Below, piece by piece: positions 1 through 6,710 of a stretch of 17,639 nt of DNA; the stretch's first letter is position 1; each line of letters opens with the position of its first letter. The DNA lies in NCBI RefSeq assembly GCF_035695185.1, contig NZ_DASSES010000211.1, forward strand, positions 1 to 17,639, given 5' to 3'. The notes beneath the pieces are model-generated. The model had not been told where the DNA came from. It saw only the letters and a program-made list of their open reading frames with translations, and made no database searches. The translations under genes and the position numbers were made by a program. This stretch comes from Frateuria_A sp035695185. Lineage in GTDB: Bacteria; Pseudomonadota; Gammaproteobacteria; Xanthomonadales; Rhodanobacteraceae.

Positions 1-902
1 TTCTCGTTGGTCGTGCCCACGAACACGCACTCGCGGCGGAACGACCGGCTGACGCGACCATAGCTGGGCCTGTATGTATCGAACCGCGCGGTGATCGCCT
101 GCTTGACCTTCGTCACGTCGGCCTTGCTGAAGCTGTCCATCTCGCCGATTTCGACGCACCAGCGCCCGCGCAAGGTCTGATAGAAATCCTTGTTGCTGGG
201 CGACTCCATCGATTCGGCGTACCACTCGGCGCCGAACAGCTCGCGCACGGCGGACGTCTTGCGGATGCCCTGATCGCCCTCCAGCACCAGCATGAAGTCG
301 ACCTGCGCGCCGTTGTGGCGCACCTTGGCATCCACCCACAGGATGCGAGCCACCGCGCTCACCAGCCAGCAGCACGCCGCCTGTTCGTTGTAGGCGCTCG
401 CCTCGGATCCGAACAGCCGCGCGAACAGCGTGCGCACGCGCTCGGTGCCGTCCCACTTGAGCCCCGTCAGGTACTCGCGCACCGGGTGGAACTTCCGGCG
501 GCGCGCCATCGCCTCGACGCAACCCATGACCATTTCCGGCTTCAGGTTGAGCCGGTAGCGATCGGGGCTCCCGAGCCAGCCAGAGAGCTCCACACCATCC
601 TGGTCGGTGAATTCGTCCTGCTCGCCCCCCTGCCAGCAGGGCTTGCGCGTCAGGCGCACCGCGTTGCCGAACTCATCCAGGGCGAACAGGCCGTTGAGCG
701 AGGCGTCGTGGTCCATTACCAGCAGCGCGTTGTGGGTGGTCGATTCGGGTTTGCCCGTCGAGTTGCGGGTGATGCCTGCCGTCCAATCGCCGGGATCCCG
801 GGAGCCGCCGGCGCCGCCACCGCCCCGCCCCCCGCGTCCACCACCGCCGCGGCCTTCCTTCGTCCCTGCCAACACGACGACCTTGTTGCTCGATTCGCTC
901 AT
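1..902 (-). CDS. VapE/VirE-like P-loop protein (phage replication helicase-type), 3' end off window
   Basis: Partial gene, 300 codons visible, running off the left edge. It starts with an ATG whose bases overlap the TGA of the primase gene (ATGA), so the two are probably translationally coupled. Residues about 16-34 are an Arg/Gly-rich linker. From about residue 110 the protein resembles the virulence-associated E / VirE family, with the run HPVREYLTGLKWDG and then a P-loop-like stretch at 209-216 (GDQGIRKT), where the usual glycine before the lysine is arginine. A later WCVEIGEMDSF block fits the Walker B region of that family. These proteins commonly follow a primase in phage and satellite replication modules and are thought to act as replication helicases. 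The frame is open throughout with high GC at third positions. Family call fairly secure; exact activity is inferred. Confidence 0.85.
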   Translation of the reverse strand, partial: MSESSNKVVVLAGTKEGRGGGGRGGRGGGGAGGSRDPGDWTAGITRNSTGKPESTTHNALLVMDHDASLNGLFALDEFGNAVRLTRKPCWQGGEQDEFTDQDGVELSGWLGSPDRYRLNLKPEMVMGCVEAMARRRKFHPVREYLTGLKWDGTERVRTLFARLFGSEASAYNEQAACCWLVSAVARILWVDAKVRHNGAQVDFMLVLEGDQGIRKTSAVRELFGAEWYAESMESPSNKDFYQTLRGRWCVEIGEMDSFSKADVTKVKQAITARFDTYRPSYGRVSRSFRRECVFVGTTNE

Positions 903-1966
903 GCCGCCGGCCTCTCGGTCGCCTGCACTTCCACCGCCTTCACCCGGCTCTTTGCCCATGCAGCCAGCTGCCGCGGTGTCCAGCCATCATCCAGCGCGTC
1001 GGCCAGGTCCCACCCCTTGGGCATGCCTTCGACGTCCACCACACGGATGCTGCGCACACCGGCGCGATGGGCCAGCTGCGCGGCACCCTCATGCAGCAGG
1101 CCGCTACCGTCCACGTAGCCGAGCATGCCGCCGATGCCGCCCGGGTCAGCATCCGGCCATAAGACAAGGTCCCGCCCTTCAAGCGGCGAGAAATCGGTCA
1201 GCCGCACACCCTTGTCCCCGCCGCACCAGGTCATCGCCACGTACATCGGCAAAGCCTCAGCAGCGCGGGCGGCGCACTTCTCACCTTGCGGCATCAGCAC
1301 AGGGGCCTCCGGCCTCGCGGCCAGCTGGTCGAGGCCATAGAGCGGCCGCGGTTCCGGGAACGGCTGCAGGCACCAGCGCGCCTCACCACGGGGCCCGATG
1401 CACCATGTGATCGTCGGCGTGATCTTCTTGCCGTCGATTTCGGTGCGCAGCACGTAGCCCATCAGCGAGCCGTCGCCGGCCCGGTAGGCATCGGCGCGCA
1501 CGGGGTCGATCGTCCACCACCCGCCAGGCGTGCCGCCCGGCTCGCGAGGCTCGCGCTTCGGATTCCACACGCGTCCGGACACACCCGGCGCCCAGGCAGG
1601 CGCCTCATCGGGCACGGGATAGATCGGCACCCACAGTTCGATAGGCTTGTCATTGACGCGCTGACGCACCTCGCGCACGGCCTTGCGCGTCACTTCCCCC
1701 AGGTCCTGGCCGCCGAGCTTCCGGCACGCCTCGACAAACGTGTATCCGTCCATCGCCATCAGGAAGCCGATCGCGTCGTAGTGCACTCCGCAACCGAAGC
1801 AATGCACGAAGCCCTTTTTCTCGGCGACATGGAAGGAAGGCGTGTTTTCGTTGTGGAACGGGCAGCAGGCGACCAGCTCGGTGCCTTGCTTGCGAAGCTC
1901 CACGCCATGGCGCCTGACCAGATCGGCGAGGTCGACACGGGCGAGCAGTTGCGCGGTGTTGATCAT
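899..1966 (-). CDS. DnaG-like phage primase (CHC2 zinc finger plus TOPRIM)
   Basis: 355 residues from the ATG at 1966, beginning MINTAQLLARVDLADLV. The N-terminus carries a CHC2-type zinc finger: C35-x2-H38 and C56-x2-C59, in CPFHNENTPSF...HCFGC. The C-terminal third looks like a TOPRIM domain: QGEKCAARAAEAL (the usual E-G-E-K with Q first), LVLWPDADPGG (the D-x-D pair) and KGWDLADAL. It would synthesise RNA primers for phage DNA replication. A longer upstream frame exists but the chosen ATG overlaps the stop of the preceding gene (ATGA at 1963-1966), as is typical here, and the zinc finger sits at the expected distance from it. Its own stop overlaps the start of the VapE-like gene. The order primase then VapE-like protein is a common phage replication pair. 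Confidence 0.9.
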   Translation of the reverse strand: MINTAQLLARVDLADLVRRHGVELRKQGTELVACCPFHNENTPSFHVAEKKGFVHCFGCGVHYDAIGFLMAMDGYTFVEACRKLGGQDLGEVTRKAVREVRQRVNDKPIELWVPIYPVPDEAPAWAPGVSGRVWNPKREPREPGGTPGGWWTIDPVRADAYRAGDGSLMGYVLRTEIDGKKITPTITWCIGPRGEARWCLQPFPEPRPLYGLDQLAARPEAPVLMPQGEKCAARAAEALPMYVAMTWCGGDKGVRLTDFSPLEGRDLVLWPDADPGGIGGMLGYVDGSGLLHEGAAQLAHRAGVRSIRVVDVEGMPKGWDLADALDDGWTPRQLAAWAKSRVKAVEVQATERPAA

Positions 1967-2298
1967 CCCTGCGCCCCCGCCCACACCAGCTGCTCGCATA
2001 CGTCGATGCAGCTCGCGCCGCGCGCCCACGTACCGAACAGGTAGCCCAGGCACTTGCGCTGCAGGATGATGTCGCCAGCGCACCCCACGCCCACTACAGC
2101 GACCGTGCCACAGGGCCAGCGATACACGTGCACCCCGCGCCCTTTCCAGGCGCGCTCGGCAATCACCCCAGCGACATGCTCAGCTTCGGTGCCCGGTCGG
2201 AACACGCGCACCTGACTCCCTACGCCACGCGGAACAGGCGAAACCCACGGCTGCGAGTGCAGACCGGGTACGGCATGGCCTACACACGACGGCGACAT
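1963..2298 (-). CDS. hypothetical phage protein, 111 aa
   Basis: Frame ending at 1963 in an ATGA overlap with the primase start. The best start is the ATG at 2298 (MSPSCVGHAVPG): further upstream this frame has poor third-position GC and the neighbouring frame carries the coding signal instead. The protein contains a stretch VRVFRPGTEAEHVAGVIAERAWKG and a Cys-containing, partly hydrophobic C-terminal half (CGTVAVVGVGCAGDIILQ). I do not recognise the family. No convincing ribosome binding site is seen, so the start is uncertain by some codons. Its position between the TraR-like and primase genes suggests an accessory early gene. Confidence 0.65.
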   Translation of the reverse strand: MSPSCVGHAVPGLHSQPWVSPVPRGVGSQVRVFRPGTEAEHVAGVIAERAWKGRGVHVYRWPCGTVAVVGVGCAGDIILQRKCLGYLFGTWARGASCIDVCEQLVWAGAQG

Positions 2299-2306
2299 TT
2301 GCCGCG

Positions 2307-2444
2307 TTACCGTGACGGGGGGAGAGGAAGGCGGGCCTGCCGAGGCAAAAGAGGCGCGGACAGTTCGGCCTGCGCTTGGCTCAGCCTTTCCGGCGTCACT
2401 CCCTCGCGCAGGATCCGTTCCACCTGTTCCTGCGCGGCGCGCAT
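2307..2444 (-). CDS. small helical hypothetical protein, about 45 aa
   Basis: Between the stop of the TraR/DksA gene (2480) and the start of the 111-aa gene there is a frame with strong GC-rich third positions and an amphipathic helical sequence (MRAAQEQVERILREGVTPER). The frame stops at 2307. The start is either the ATG at 2444 or the adjacent GTG at 2447; coding character extends a little further upstream to about 2470, where no standard start is visible. The ribosome binding site is unclear. The overlapping frame that would extend the downstream gene to this region uses unusual codons and is less likely. No family recognised. Confidence 0.4.
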   Translation of the reverse strand: MRAAQEQVERILREGVTPERLSQAQAELSAPLLPRQARLPLPPSR

Positions 2445-2479
2445 CACCGCGCGCTCGCGTGCGTTGAGCGGACATGGCT

Positions 2480-2701
2480 TTAACCGTGCGCGCGCGGTGC
2501 CCACCGCTGCGCCTCCCGTTCCGCCCTGCCCTGGCACGCCACACAGCGCGTCGCCCCCATCGCCTTGCGAGCGGCCGCAATGGGCTCGCCGCAATCTTCC
2601 ACCGTGCAGAAATCCGCGCCGGTCGACGGCTTGGGTCGCGCCGCCAAGGCGTGGTCTACATCGTCCTGCTGCCTGGCTTGCGCCAGATCGATCGAGTCCA
2701 T
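2480..2701 (-). CDS. TraR/DksA-family zinc finger protein
   Basis: 73 residues starting MDSIDLAQARQQDDVDHAL. The core CGEPIAAARKA followed by TRCVACQGRAE matches the C-terminal C4 zinc finger of TraR/DksA proteins, which bind the RNA polymerase secondary channel and alter promoter choice. Cysteines are C32, C37, C53 and C56; the first pair is spaced C-x4-C rather than the commoner C-x2-C. The size matches the short TraR-like phage versions that lack the long DksA coiled coil. A good ribosome binding site (AGGGG) lies about 8 bases before the ATG. It is 45 bases downstream of the CII-like gene, in the same leftward operon. A role in host transcription is from family knowledge only. Confidence 0.85.
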   Translation of the reverse strand: MDSIDLAQARQQDDVDHALAARPKPSTGADFCTVEDCGEPIAAARKAMGATRCVACQGRAEREAQRWAPRAHG

Positions 2702-2746
2702 CGCATTGCCCCTGTTCCACCGCCGCCGCAGCGGCGCTTGCCGCTG

Positions 2747-3199
2747 TTACGGCGCCGGTTCGCGGCGCGCCATCTCACACAGCCGCGCCACCAGGCGCAG
2801 CACGGCCGATTGATCCTCATGGCTGGCCCGGCTGATCGCGGCCATTTCGTTCTTCGTGATCACGCCGTCGGCCAGCGCCTCGCAGATCACCCGGCTCAGC
2901 TCGCCGCCGCTCTTGCCCACATCCAGCACCAGGTCCAGCACCGAGGCGTCATCCGCCGCGGGCGCCCGATCGATGGGCTGCAGCGTGTAGCCGTGCGTGG
3001 CCGCCAGCTCGCGAATGATCCGGTGATCCTCGCTGGTATCGATCATCAGCTCGACGTCCTCGGCATAGAGCCGGTTGCGGTCGCTGCTGTTGAGCTTGGC
3101 GCGCAGCAGCGCGCCGGTCATGCCCATGCGCAGCGCCAACGCTTCGGCGCCACCGGGGTAGTTCTGCGCCGTCAGGCGCGCGGCATCGATGACATTCAC
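2747..3199 (-). CDS. phage regulatory protein, CII-like (CP76) family
   Basis: 150 residues starting at a GTG (NVIDAARLTAQNYPGGAEALALRMGMTGALLRAKL). The opening 'PGGAEALALRMGM...LRAKLN' with an HTH-like core, followed by RLYAEDVELMIDTSEDHRIIRELAATHGY, is characteristic of the Phage_CII / CP76 family found beside Cro-type genes in proteobacterial prophages. The C-terminal half (LDLVLDVGKSGGELSRVICEALADG) is helical and probably mediates oligomerisation. It would act as a transcription regulator of early genes. A GAAG motif lies upstream of the GTG. A perfect inverted repeat (GTGGTC-ggat-GACCAC) sits about 50 bases upstream at 3245-3260 and could be its operator. It is separated from the Cro-like gene by the oppositely oriented gene at 3377-3727. 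Confidence 0.82.
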   Translation of the reverse strand: MNVIDAARLTAQNYPGGAEALALRMGMTGALLRAKLNSSDRNRLYAEDVELMIDTSEDHRIIRELAATHGYTLQPIDRAPAADDASVLDLVLDVGKSGGELSRVICEALADGVITKNEMAAISRASHEDQSAVLRLVARLCEMARREPAP

Positions 3200-3244
3200 G
3201 AAGTCTTCACCCGAATGGAGACGGCCCCCAGGGCCCTGCCTACA

Positions 3245-3260
3245 GTGGTCGGATGACCAC
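3245..3260. promoter_or_regulatory. perfect 6-4-6 inverted repeat upstream of the CII-like gene
   Basis: GTGGTC-ggat-GACCAC, perfectly symmetrical, in the 177-base gap between the divergent CII-like gene (start 3199, minus) and the 116-aa gene (start 3377, plus). Its place suggests a protein-binding site or small hairpin in the CII-gene leader. No clear promoter boxes are seen around it. Confidence 0.4.
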
Positions 3261-3376
3261 CGCGCCTACACCGACCCACCTGCCCTGCTGGACCGCCCCG
3301 ACGGCATGCCAGCGCATAGGCGCGGCCCAACCGGTAAGCTGGGAGGTGCCCACCCACCAGCAAACCGGAGAGCCGC

Positions 3377-3727
3377 ATGGAACCCGTGGCCGAGCTCAAC
3401 GCGACGCACGATCGCGTTGCCCTCAAGATCGAACGCGAACTGGACGCTCGCGGCCTGGAACAACTCATCCACGAACTGGCCGAACTGCGCGCGCACATGA
3501 TCCCGAGCGTGCCCCGCACGCTAGAGGAAGCCATGGCGGCCGACGTGCAGGTCATACAGCAGGACCAGCCCTCAGCCATGTTCCGGGCCCTCGCCGACGG
3601 CGGCCTGCGCATCTGGCTGCGCAACCTCGGACTGGGCTGGATGGCCTTCCGCATTCCGCGCCGCGACGTGGACGGCCTGCGGGACCTCCTCACGGGCAAG
3701 GTCAGCGAGACGCCGCGAACGCACTGA
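3377..3727 (+). CDS. hypothetical protein, 116 aa
   Basis: Plus-strand gene starting MEPVAELNATHDRVALKIERELDARG, with a good GGAGAG ribosome binding site 5 bases before the ATG and strongly GC-rich third positions. The N-terminal 40 residues form a likely long amphipathic helix; the C-terminal half reads LADGGLRIWLRNLGLGWMAFRIPRRDVDGLRDLL. I do not recognise the family. It lies antisense to the leftward operon, between the Cro-like gene and the CII-like gene, so a leftward transcript from the Cro-side promoter must run through it backwards. That arrangement could make it a lysogeny-phase gene or an antisense source; this is inference. Confidence 0.7.
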   Translation: MEPVAELNATHDRVALKIERELDARGLEQLIHELAELRAHMIPSVPRTLEEAMAADVQVIQQDQPSAMFRALADGGLRIWLRNLGLGWMAFRIPRRDVDGLRDLLTGKVSETPRTH

Positions 3728-3765
3728 ACAGGGCGCGTCGGTTCCATCGAGCGCCAGGGGGCACA

Positions 3766-3978
3766 TCAGCGCGCCTCCTGGGTGGGAACGGTAGGCTCAT
3801 CCGGCGTAGGGCCCAGATAAGCCTGCAGGCGCTCGATCTTGGAGAGGCCCGGCTCGCGGATGCGCCCCTGGGCGAATTTGGTGAGCCACCAATAGGAAAG
3901 ACCCGTCTGCTCGCAGATGGTGGGCCAGTCGCCGCGGCGGGCCTGGAGGGAACTGCGAATGCGGGTGGCTGTGTCCAT
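3766..3978 (-). CDS. Cro-like small HTH DNA-binding protein
   Basis: 70 residues: MDTATRIRSSLQARRGDWPTICEQTGLSYWWLTKFAQGR and so on. The pattern helix, 'GDWPTICEQTGLSYWWLTKFAQG' (turn plus recognition helix), short C-terminus fits a small Cro/XRE-like helix-turn-helix regulator. It is transcribed leftward, opposite the repressor-like gene, from the operator region 3985-4061, the standard layout of a lambda-like switch. The predicted minus-strand promoter (TTGACA at 4014-4009, CTAGAT at 3990-3985) would place the transcript start almost at the ATG, so it may be leaderless. A longer upstream reading frame exists but crosses the operators and is rejected. Function is inferred from size, fold and position. 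Confidence 0.78.
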   Translation of the reverse strand: MDTATRIRSSLQARRGDWPTICEQTGLSYWWLTKFAQGRIREPGLSKIERLQAYLGPTPDEPTVPTQEAR

Positions 3979-3984
3979 GCGGCC

Positions 3985-4014
3985 ATCTAGCCACCAATTG
4001 CTAAGCCGTGTCAA
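3985..4014 (-). promoter_or_regulatory. leftward early promoter (Cro side)
   Basis: On the minus strand there is a consensus -35 TTGACA (4014-4009), an 18-base spacer, and a -10-like CTAGAT preceded by TGG, resembling an extended -10 (3990-3985). Operator O1 fills the spacer and -10 and operator O2 overlaps the -35. The same arrangement recurs at 6708-6737. Predicted to drive the Cro-like gene and the replication operon; not experimentally shown. Confidence 0.65.
3987..4004. promoter_or_regulatory. operator O1 (CTAGC-N8-GCTAA)
   Basis: CTAGC-caccaatt-GCTAA, a 5-8-5 dyad with one mismatch, lying over the -10 and spacer of the leftward promoter and 9 bases from the Cro-like start codon. Part of a family of five sites in this window (3987, 4012, 4044, 6693, 6718). 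Confidence 0.7.
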
Positions 4015-4026
4015 GCCACCTATGGC
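3998..4026 (+). promoter_or_regulatory. candidate rightward promoter of the repressor gene
   Basis: TTGCTA (3998-4003), a 17-base spacer, TATGGC (4021-4026). The match at -10 is weak. If used, transcription would begin near 4033, which would exclude the ATG at 4022 and favour the ATG at 4052 as the repressor start. Confidence 0.35.
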
Positions 4027-4029
4027 TAG
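4012..4029. promoter_or_regulatory. operator O2 (CAAGC-N8-GCTAG)
   Basis: CAAGC-cacctatg-GCTAG. One half-site carries the CAAGC variant, which is the exact complement of the GCTTG half in O5. It overlaps the -35 of the leftward promoter and the TATGGC -10 candidate of the rightward repressor promoter, and its start is 25 bases from that of O1. Confidence 0.62.
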
Positions 4030-4043
4030 AGTCTTTTGGGAAG

Positions 4044-4061
4044 CTAGCCGAATGCGGCTAG
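4044..4061. promoter_or_regulatory. operator O3 (CTAGC-N8-GCTAG, perfect)
   Basis: CTAGC-cgaatgcg-GCTAG, a perfect 5-8-5 dyad that covers the predicted repressor start codon at 4052. Bound protein here would be placed to block repressor expression, as O_R3 does in lambda-type switches; the mechanism is inference. Confidence 0.7.
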
Positions 4062-4435
4062 CAGATTCAAACAAGGCTCTTTCCGACCACGTCAACAGTC
4101 TGTTAGCGACTACCGACATGGCTCGCCTTGATCTATCGCGACGCATGGGCGTGGCGGACGGCACCCTAGGGCGCATCAAGTATGGGCGTGGCAACCCCAC
4201 ACTCGACGTAGTCGACCGTATCGCCAACTATTTCCGGATCGCGCCTTGGAAGCTCATTCAGCCCGAGAACGAGGACGCCAATGCGCTGATCGGGCAACTT
4301 GCCAACATGGCAACCCCGCGATCACGCGCGGCGCTGGAAGCCATCTCCAAGGCTGCTGACGACGGCCGCCTCACTGACGATGACCTCCTACTACTGCAAC
4401 GCATCGCCCAGCGGTTCATGGGAGCGGACCGTTGA
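4052..4435 (+). CDS. XRE-family phage repressor-like protein
   Basis: 127 residues from the ATG at 4052: MRLADSNKALSDHVNSLLATTDMARLDLSRRMGVADGTLGRIKYGRGNPTLDVVDRIANYF. A typical XRE/Cro-CI helix-turn-helix is visible at about residues 10-65 (DLSRRMGVADGTLGRIKYGRGNPTLDVV). The C-terminal part (ANALIGQLANMATPRSRAALEAISKAADDGRLTDDDLLLLQRIAQRF) is helical and lacks the LexA-type S24 peptidase domain, so it is not an obviously self-cleaving CI. An ATG at 4022 is an alternative start (10 residues longer). It diverges from the Cro-like gene across three operators. Its stop overlaps the TTG start of the HipA-like gene, implying co-expression. It is the likely ligand of the CTAGC operators, by position only. 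Confidence 0.82.
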   Translation: MRLADSNKALSDHVNSLLATTDMARLDLSRRMGVADGTLGRIKYGRGNPTLDVVDRIANYFRIAPWKLIQPENEDANALIGQLANMATPRSRAALEAISKAADDGRLTDDDLLLLQRIAQRFMGADR

Positions 4436-5205
4436 CGCAAGCGCGTTTGTGGCGACTACGCATCGTCCGGACTGAACCTGCCCCCTTTGGCACGGCCGCC
4501 TGCCGGATGATCGGCGTCGGTGACGACGGCCTGGTCTACATCCTCAAGCGCGTGCAGGACGGCGCGCTGGTGCCGGTGAGCGAGTACGTGTGCACCCGCA
4601 TGGCAGCGGCCATCGGGCTGGCCGTGCCCACCTGCGAGATCGCCGAACTGCCCGGCGAAGAGCACGAGCTGTGTTTCGCCTCGCGTGAAGAGTACGGCGC
4701 CATGACCCAGCGCGACGCGGCGGCCCTGTTGCTCAACGCCCAGCAGCTGCGCCCCTTCGCGGACAAGCTCATGCAGTGGTACGCGTTCGACCTGTTCGCG
4801 GCGAACGTGGATCGCCATGTCGGCAACTTCCTGATCCGCCATAGCATGGTGGGGGCCGTGATGCTGGGCATGGACTTCAGCCACGCACTGCTCACGCAAG
4901 GGTGGCCGCGCACCCTGCCGCCCATGGGCCCGTGCAACACAACGGCCGTCCAGCGCACCCTGTCCCGGGTCGTGCCCTACCCGGCCGAAGACGCCGCCAG
5001 GGTCATGAACCGCCTGGCTGAGGCGCCGGCGGACTGGCTGGATGAGTGCCTGCGCACAGTCCCGGCCGGGTGGATCAATGATAAGCTCCGCGCGGACGTT
5101 TGCCGCTGGTGGCGGCACGGCAGGCAACGACGCCTGCGCCTGTTGCGGAGTCACCTGACCAATGGCCGGTACCTACAACTATTCCCTCATTCGCGTCGTG
5201 CCTGA
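4432..5205 (+). CDS. HipA-like kinase domain protein
   Basis: 257 residues starting at a TTG overlapping the repressor stop, with a GGGAG ribosome binding site upstream. The kinase-like fold resembles the short HipA-family kinases that lack the N-terminal HipA subdomain: a lysine at 39 (VYILKR), a glutamate at about 51, the catalytic-loop motif N125-V-D127-R-H129-V-G-N132 and a metal-binding D148 (MDFSH). HipA-type toxins phosphorylate cellular proteins; the substrate here is unknown. It overlaps the DUF3037 gene by 44 bases, a partnership seen repeatedly in bacterial genomes as known from annotation. The linkage to the repressor suggests expression in the lysogen, so a toxin-antitoxin or phage-exclusion role is plausible but inferred. 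Confidence 0.82.
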   Translation: MTQARLWRLRIVRTEPAPFGTAACRMIGVGDDGLVYILKRVQDGALVPVSEYVCTRMAAAIGLAVPTCEIAELPGEEHELCFASREEYGAMTQRDAAALLLNAQQLRPFADKLMQWYAFDLFAANVDRHVGNFLIRHSMVGAVMLGMDFSHALLTQGWPRTLPPMGPCNTTAVQRTLSRVVPYPAEDAARVMNRLAEAPADWLDECLRTVPAGWINDKLRADVCRWWRHGRQRRLRLLRSHLTNGRYLQLFPHSRRA

Positions 5206-5983
5206 TCCCCGCCGGGGCGAATGGGTCAACATCGGTGTCGTGGTGTTTCTGGATGGACGTCTGGACGTCCGCCTGCTGACCAACTACAGCAAGCTGCGCA
5301 TCCTCGCGCCCATGCTCGACATGGGTTTCACCGAGGATCTGGCATCCGGCTGGGAGCGGCTGTGTGATGGTATCGACAGCGTCGCCGAACGGCAGGCCAT
5401 GCTGGCCACCTTCCCGCTGGTGCACGCCTCGCCGCTGGGCCAGTTCATCGCCGACCCAAGGGGTTACGACGACCAGGTGCGCGCGATCATGCGCGACCTG
5501 GTGGTGCCGCCGGCCCAGCCGCGCGAAGACGTGCCGGCCACCCGCCTGGAAACGCAGCTGCGGACCATCTTCCAGCGCAGCAGGCTGCTCGGGCGCAAGC
5601 CCAGCGACATCGATCGGCACATGGTGGTGCACAAGTTCCCCATCGAGCGCGAAGCCGGTCTCTATGCCGACTTCGCCCTGCGCAACGGCTCCATGCGCCT
5701 GACCGAGACCATCGACTTCCGCGTCAAGCCCGAGCAGATCAAGTCGATCAAGCGCGGCCAGGCCGCCCTCAAGGCAATCACCCTCAACCGCGCTGACGAG
5801 TTGTTCAAAGGCACCTGCGTGCCATCGGTGGTGTACGCGGCCGAGCCAGAGACCCTGGAGCTGATCCAGCCCTCGCTCACCATGCTCGGCGGCTATGCCC
5901 AGCGCCTCTACGACGCGCTCAATCCCCAGGACATGGCCGACTACATGGACATGATGCATCAGGCGGCGCAAAGCCCTAATTAG
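5162..5983 (+). CDS. DUF3037 family protein
   Basis: 273 residues. The start MAGTYNYSLIRVVPDPRRGEWVNIGVVVF is the hallmark of DUF3037, followed by a region with VRAIMRDLVVPP and a C-terminal half containing MVVHKFPIEREAGLYADFALRNG. Molecular function is not established in anything I know. It overlaps the HipA-like gene by 44 bases in a different frame, and a GGAG lies 11 bases before its ATG. The tight overlap argues for a functional pair (kinase and partner or modulator). It converges with the minus-strand zinc-ribbon gene, the two stop codons overlapping at 5980-5983. Confidence 0.85.
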   Translation: MAGTYNYSLIRVVPDPRRGEWVNIGVVVFLDGRLDVRLLTNYSKLRILAPMLDMGFTEDLASGWERLCDGIDSVAERQAMLATFPLVHASPLGQFIADPRGYDDQVRAIMRDLVVPPAQPREDVPATRLETQLRTIFQRSRLLGRKPSDIDRHMVVHKFPIEREAGLYADFALRNGSMRLTETIDFRVKPEQIKSIKRGQAALKAITLNRADELFKGTCVPSVVYAAEPETLELIQPSLTMLGGYAQRLYDALNPQDMADYMDMMHQAAQSPN

Positions 5984-6645
5984 GCACCTGCCGGGGGCGG
6001 TTCGCAGCGTTGCATTGCTTTCGCATAGCCTTCAGCCAGAGCGTCCGCCATGCTCTCCGCGTCGCCCGTACTGTCTTGGCGCATGAACGCAAGGAACGCG
6101 TCGACCCGAGTGCTCATTGTCATAGCCAGCAGGTCCCTGGCCTTCTCCATGCATGGCATGGCCATCGGAAGAGCCTTTGTCTCTTCGGCCAGCCCCGCCA
6201 GCTCCCGCACCGGGCCAGACAGCGCAATGCGCGACGTGGCGGCGGCGATCTTCTCTTGCGTATCCCATCGCGCCGCCATGCTTTCCAGCTCCTGGTGGTC
6301 GTGCTGATACGCGCGCCGCGCTTGCTCCTGAGCTTGGCGCTTTTCGGCAGCCGCCCGTGCTGCTGCGGCGCGTTGGCGATTTTCATCGTGGACCTGCTTA
6401 ACCTTCGCCACCGACCAACCCAGCCCGACGATGGCACAGGCCACGACCACGAGCATAAAGGGCCGGCGCCCGGCCCCGCGCGCCTCCCGCGGCACGCTTC
6501 GGCTTGGCGGTGACATCGCTGGCCCAGCAGCCTTCACGTAAGCCACCCCACAGGCCGGACAGGCCCAATCAGGCGCTTCGTCCGAGGGCAATCGCGTATA
6601 GCCACAACGCACGCAGGTGCGCGCCGATTCGCATTCGCCTTCCAT
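5980..6645 (-). CDS. zinc-ribbon, single-TM, coiled-coil protein
   Basis: 221 residues from the ATG at 6645 (MEGECESARTCVRCGYTRLP), chosen because AGGGG lies 8 bases upstream; a start at 6714 would run through operator O5 and is less likely. The N-terminus holds a zinc ribbon (C-x2-C ... C-x2-C: CVRCG and CPACG). Then comes a Pro/Arg-rich linker, a single hydrophobic segment (PFMLVVVACAIVGLGWSVA) and a long charged coiled coil (KQVHDENRQRAAAARAAAEK). A cytoplasmic zinc ribbon with a coiled coil on the other side of the membrane is one possible topology. No family recognised. Opposite orientation and position between the immunity genes and the rightward operon suggest a lysogeny-expressed moron; superinfection exclusion is a guess. 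Confidence 0.75.
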   Translation of the reverse strand: MEGECESARTCVRCGYTRLPSDEAPDWACPACGVAYVKAAGPAMSPPSRSVPREARGAGRRPFMLVVVACAIVGLGWSVAKVKQVHDENRQRAAAARAAAEKRQAQEQARRAYQHDHQELESMAARWDTQEKIAAATSRIALSGPVRELAGLAEETKALPMAMPCMEKARDLLAMTMSTRVDAFLAFMRQDSTGDAESMADALAEGYAKAMQRCEPPPAGA

Positions 6646-6692
6646 CCCTTGTTCCCCTGTCGCCCCATCAAGCAACTTGATATCAAATAAAT

Positions 6693-6710
6693 CTAGCCCT
6701 TTAGTGCTTG
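6693..6710. promoter_or_regulatory. operator O5 (CTAGC-N8-GCTTG)
   Basis: CTAGC-cctttagt-GCTTG, a 5-8-5 dyad with one variant half-site that is the exact complement of the variant half in O2. It touches the -35 of the rightward promoter. Its start is 25 bases from that of O4, equal to the O1-O2 distance. Confidence 0.62.

Noticed and set aside
315..2044. Several long plus-strand frames over the VapE and primase genes
   Set aside because: Low-complexity Arg/Pro/Ala-rich translations opposite clearly conserved minus-strand proteins; shadow frames.
2299..2580. Upstream extension of the 111-aa gene to about 2475 or 2580
   Set aside because: Third-position GC is poor in that frame and the adjacent frame has the coding signal.
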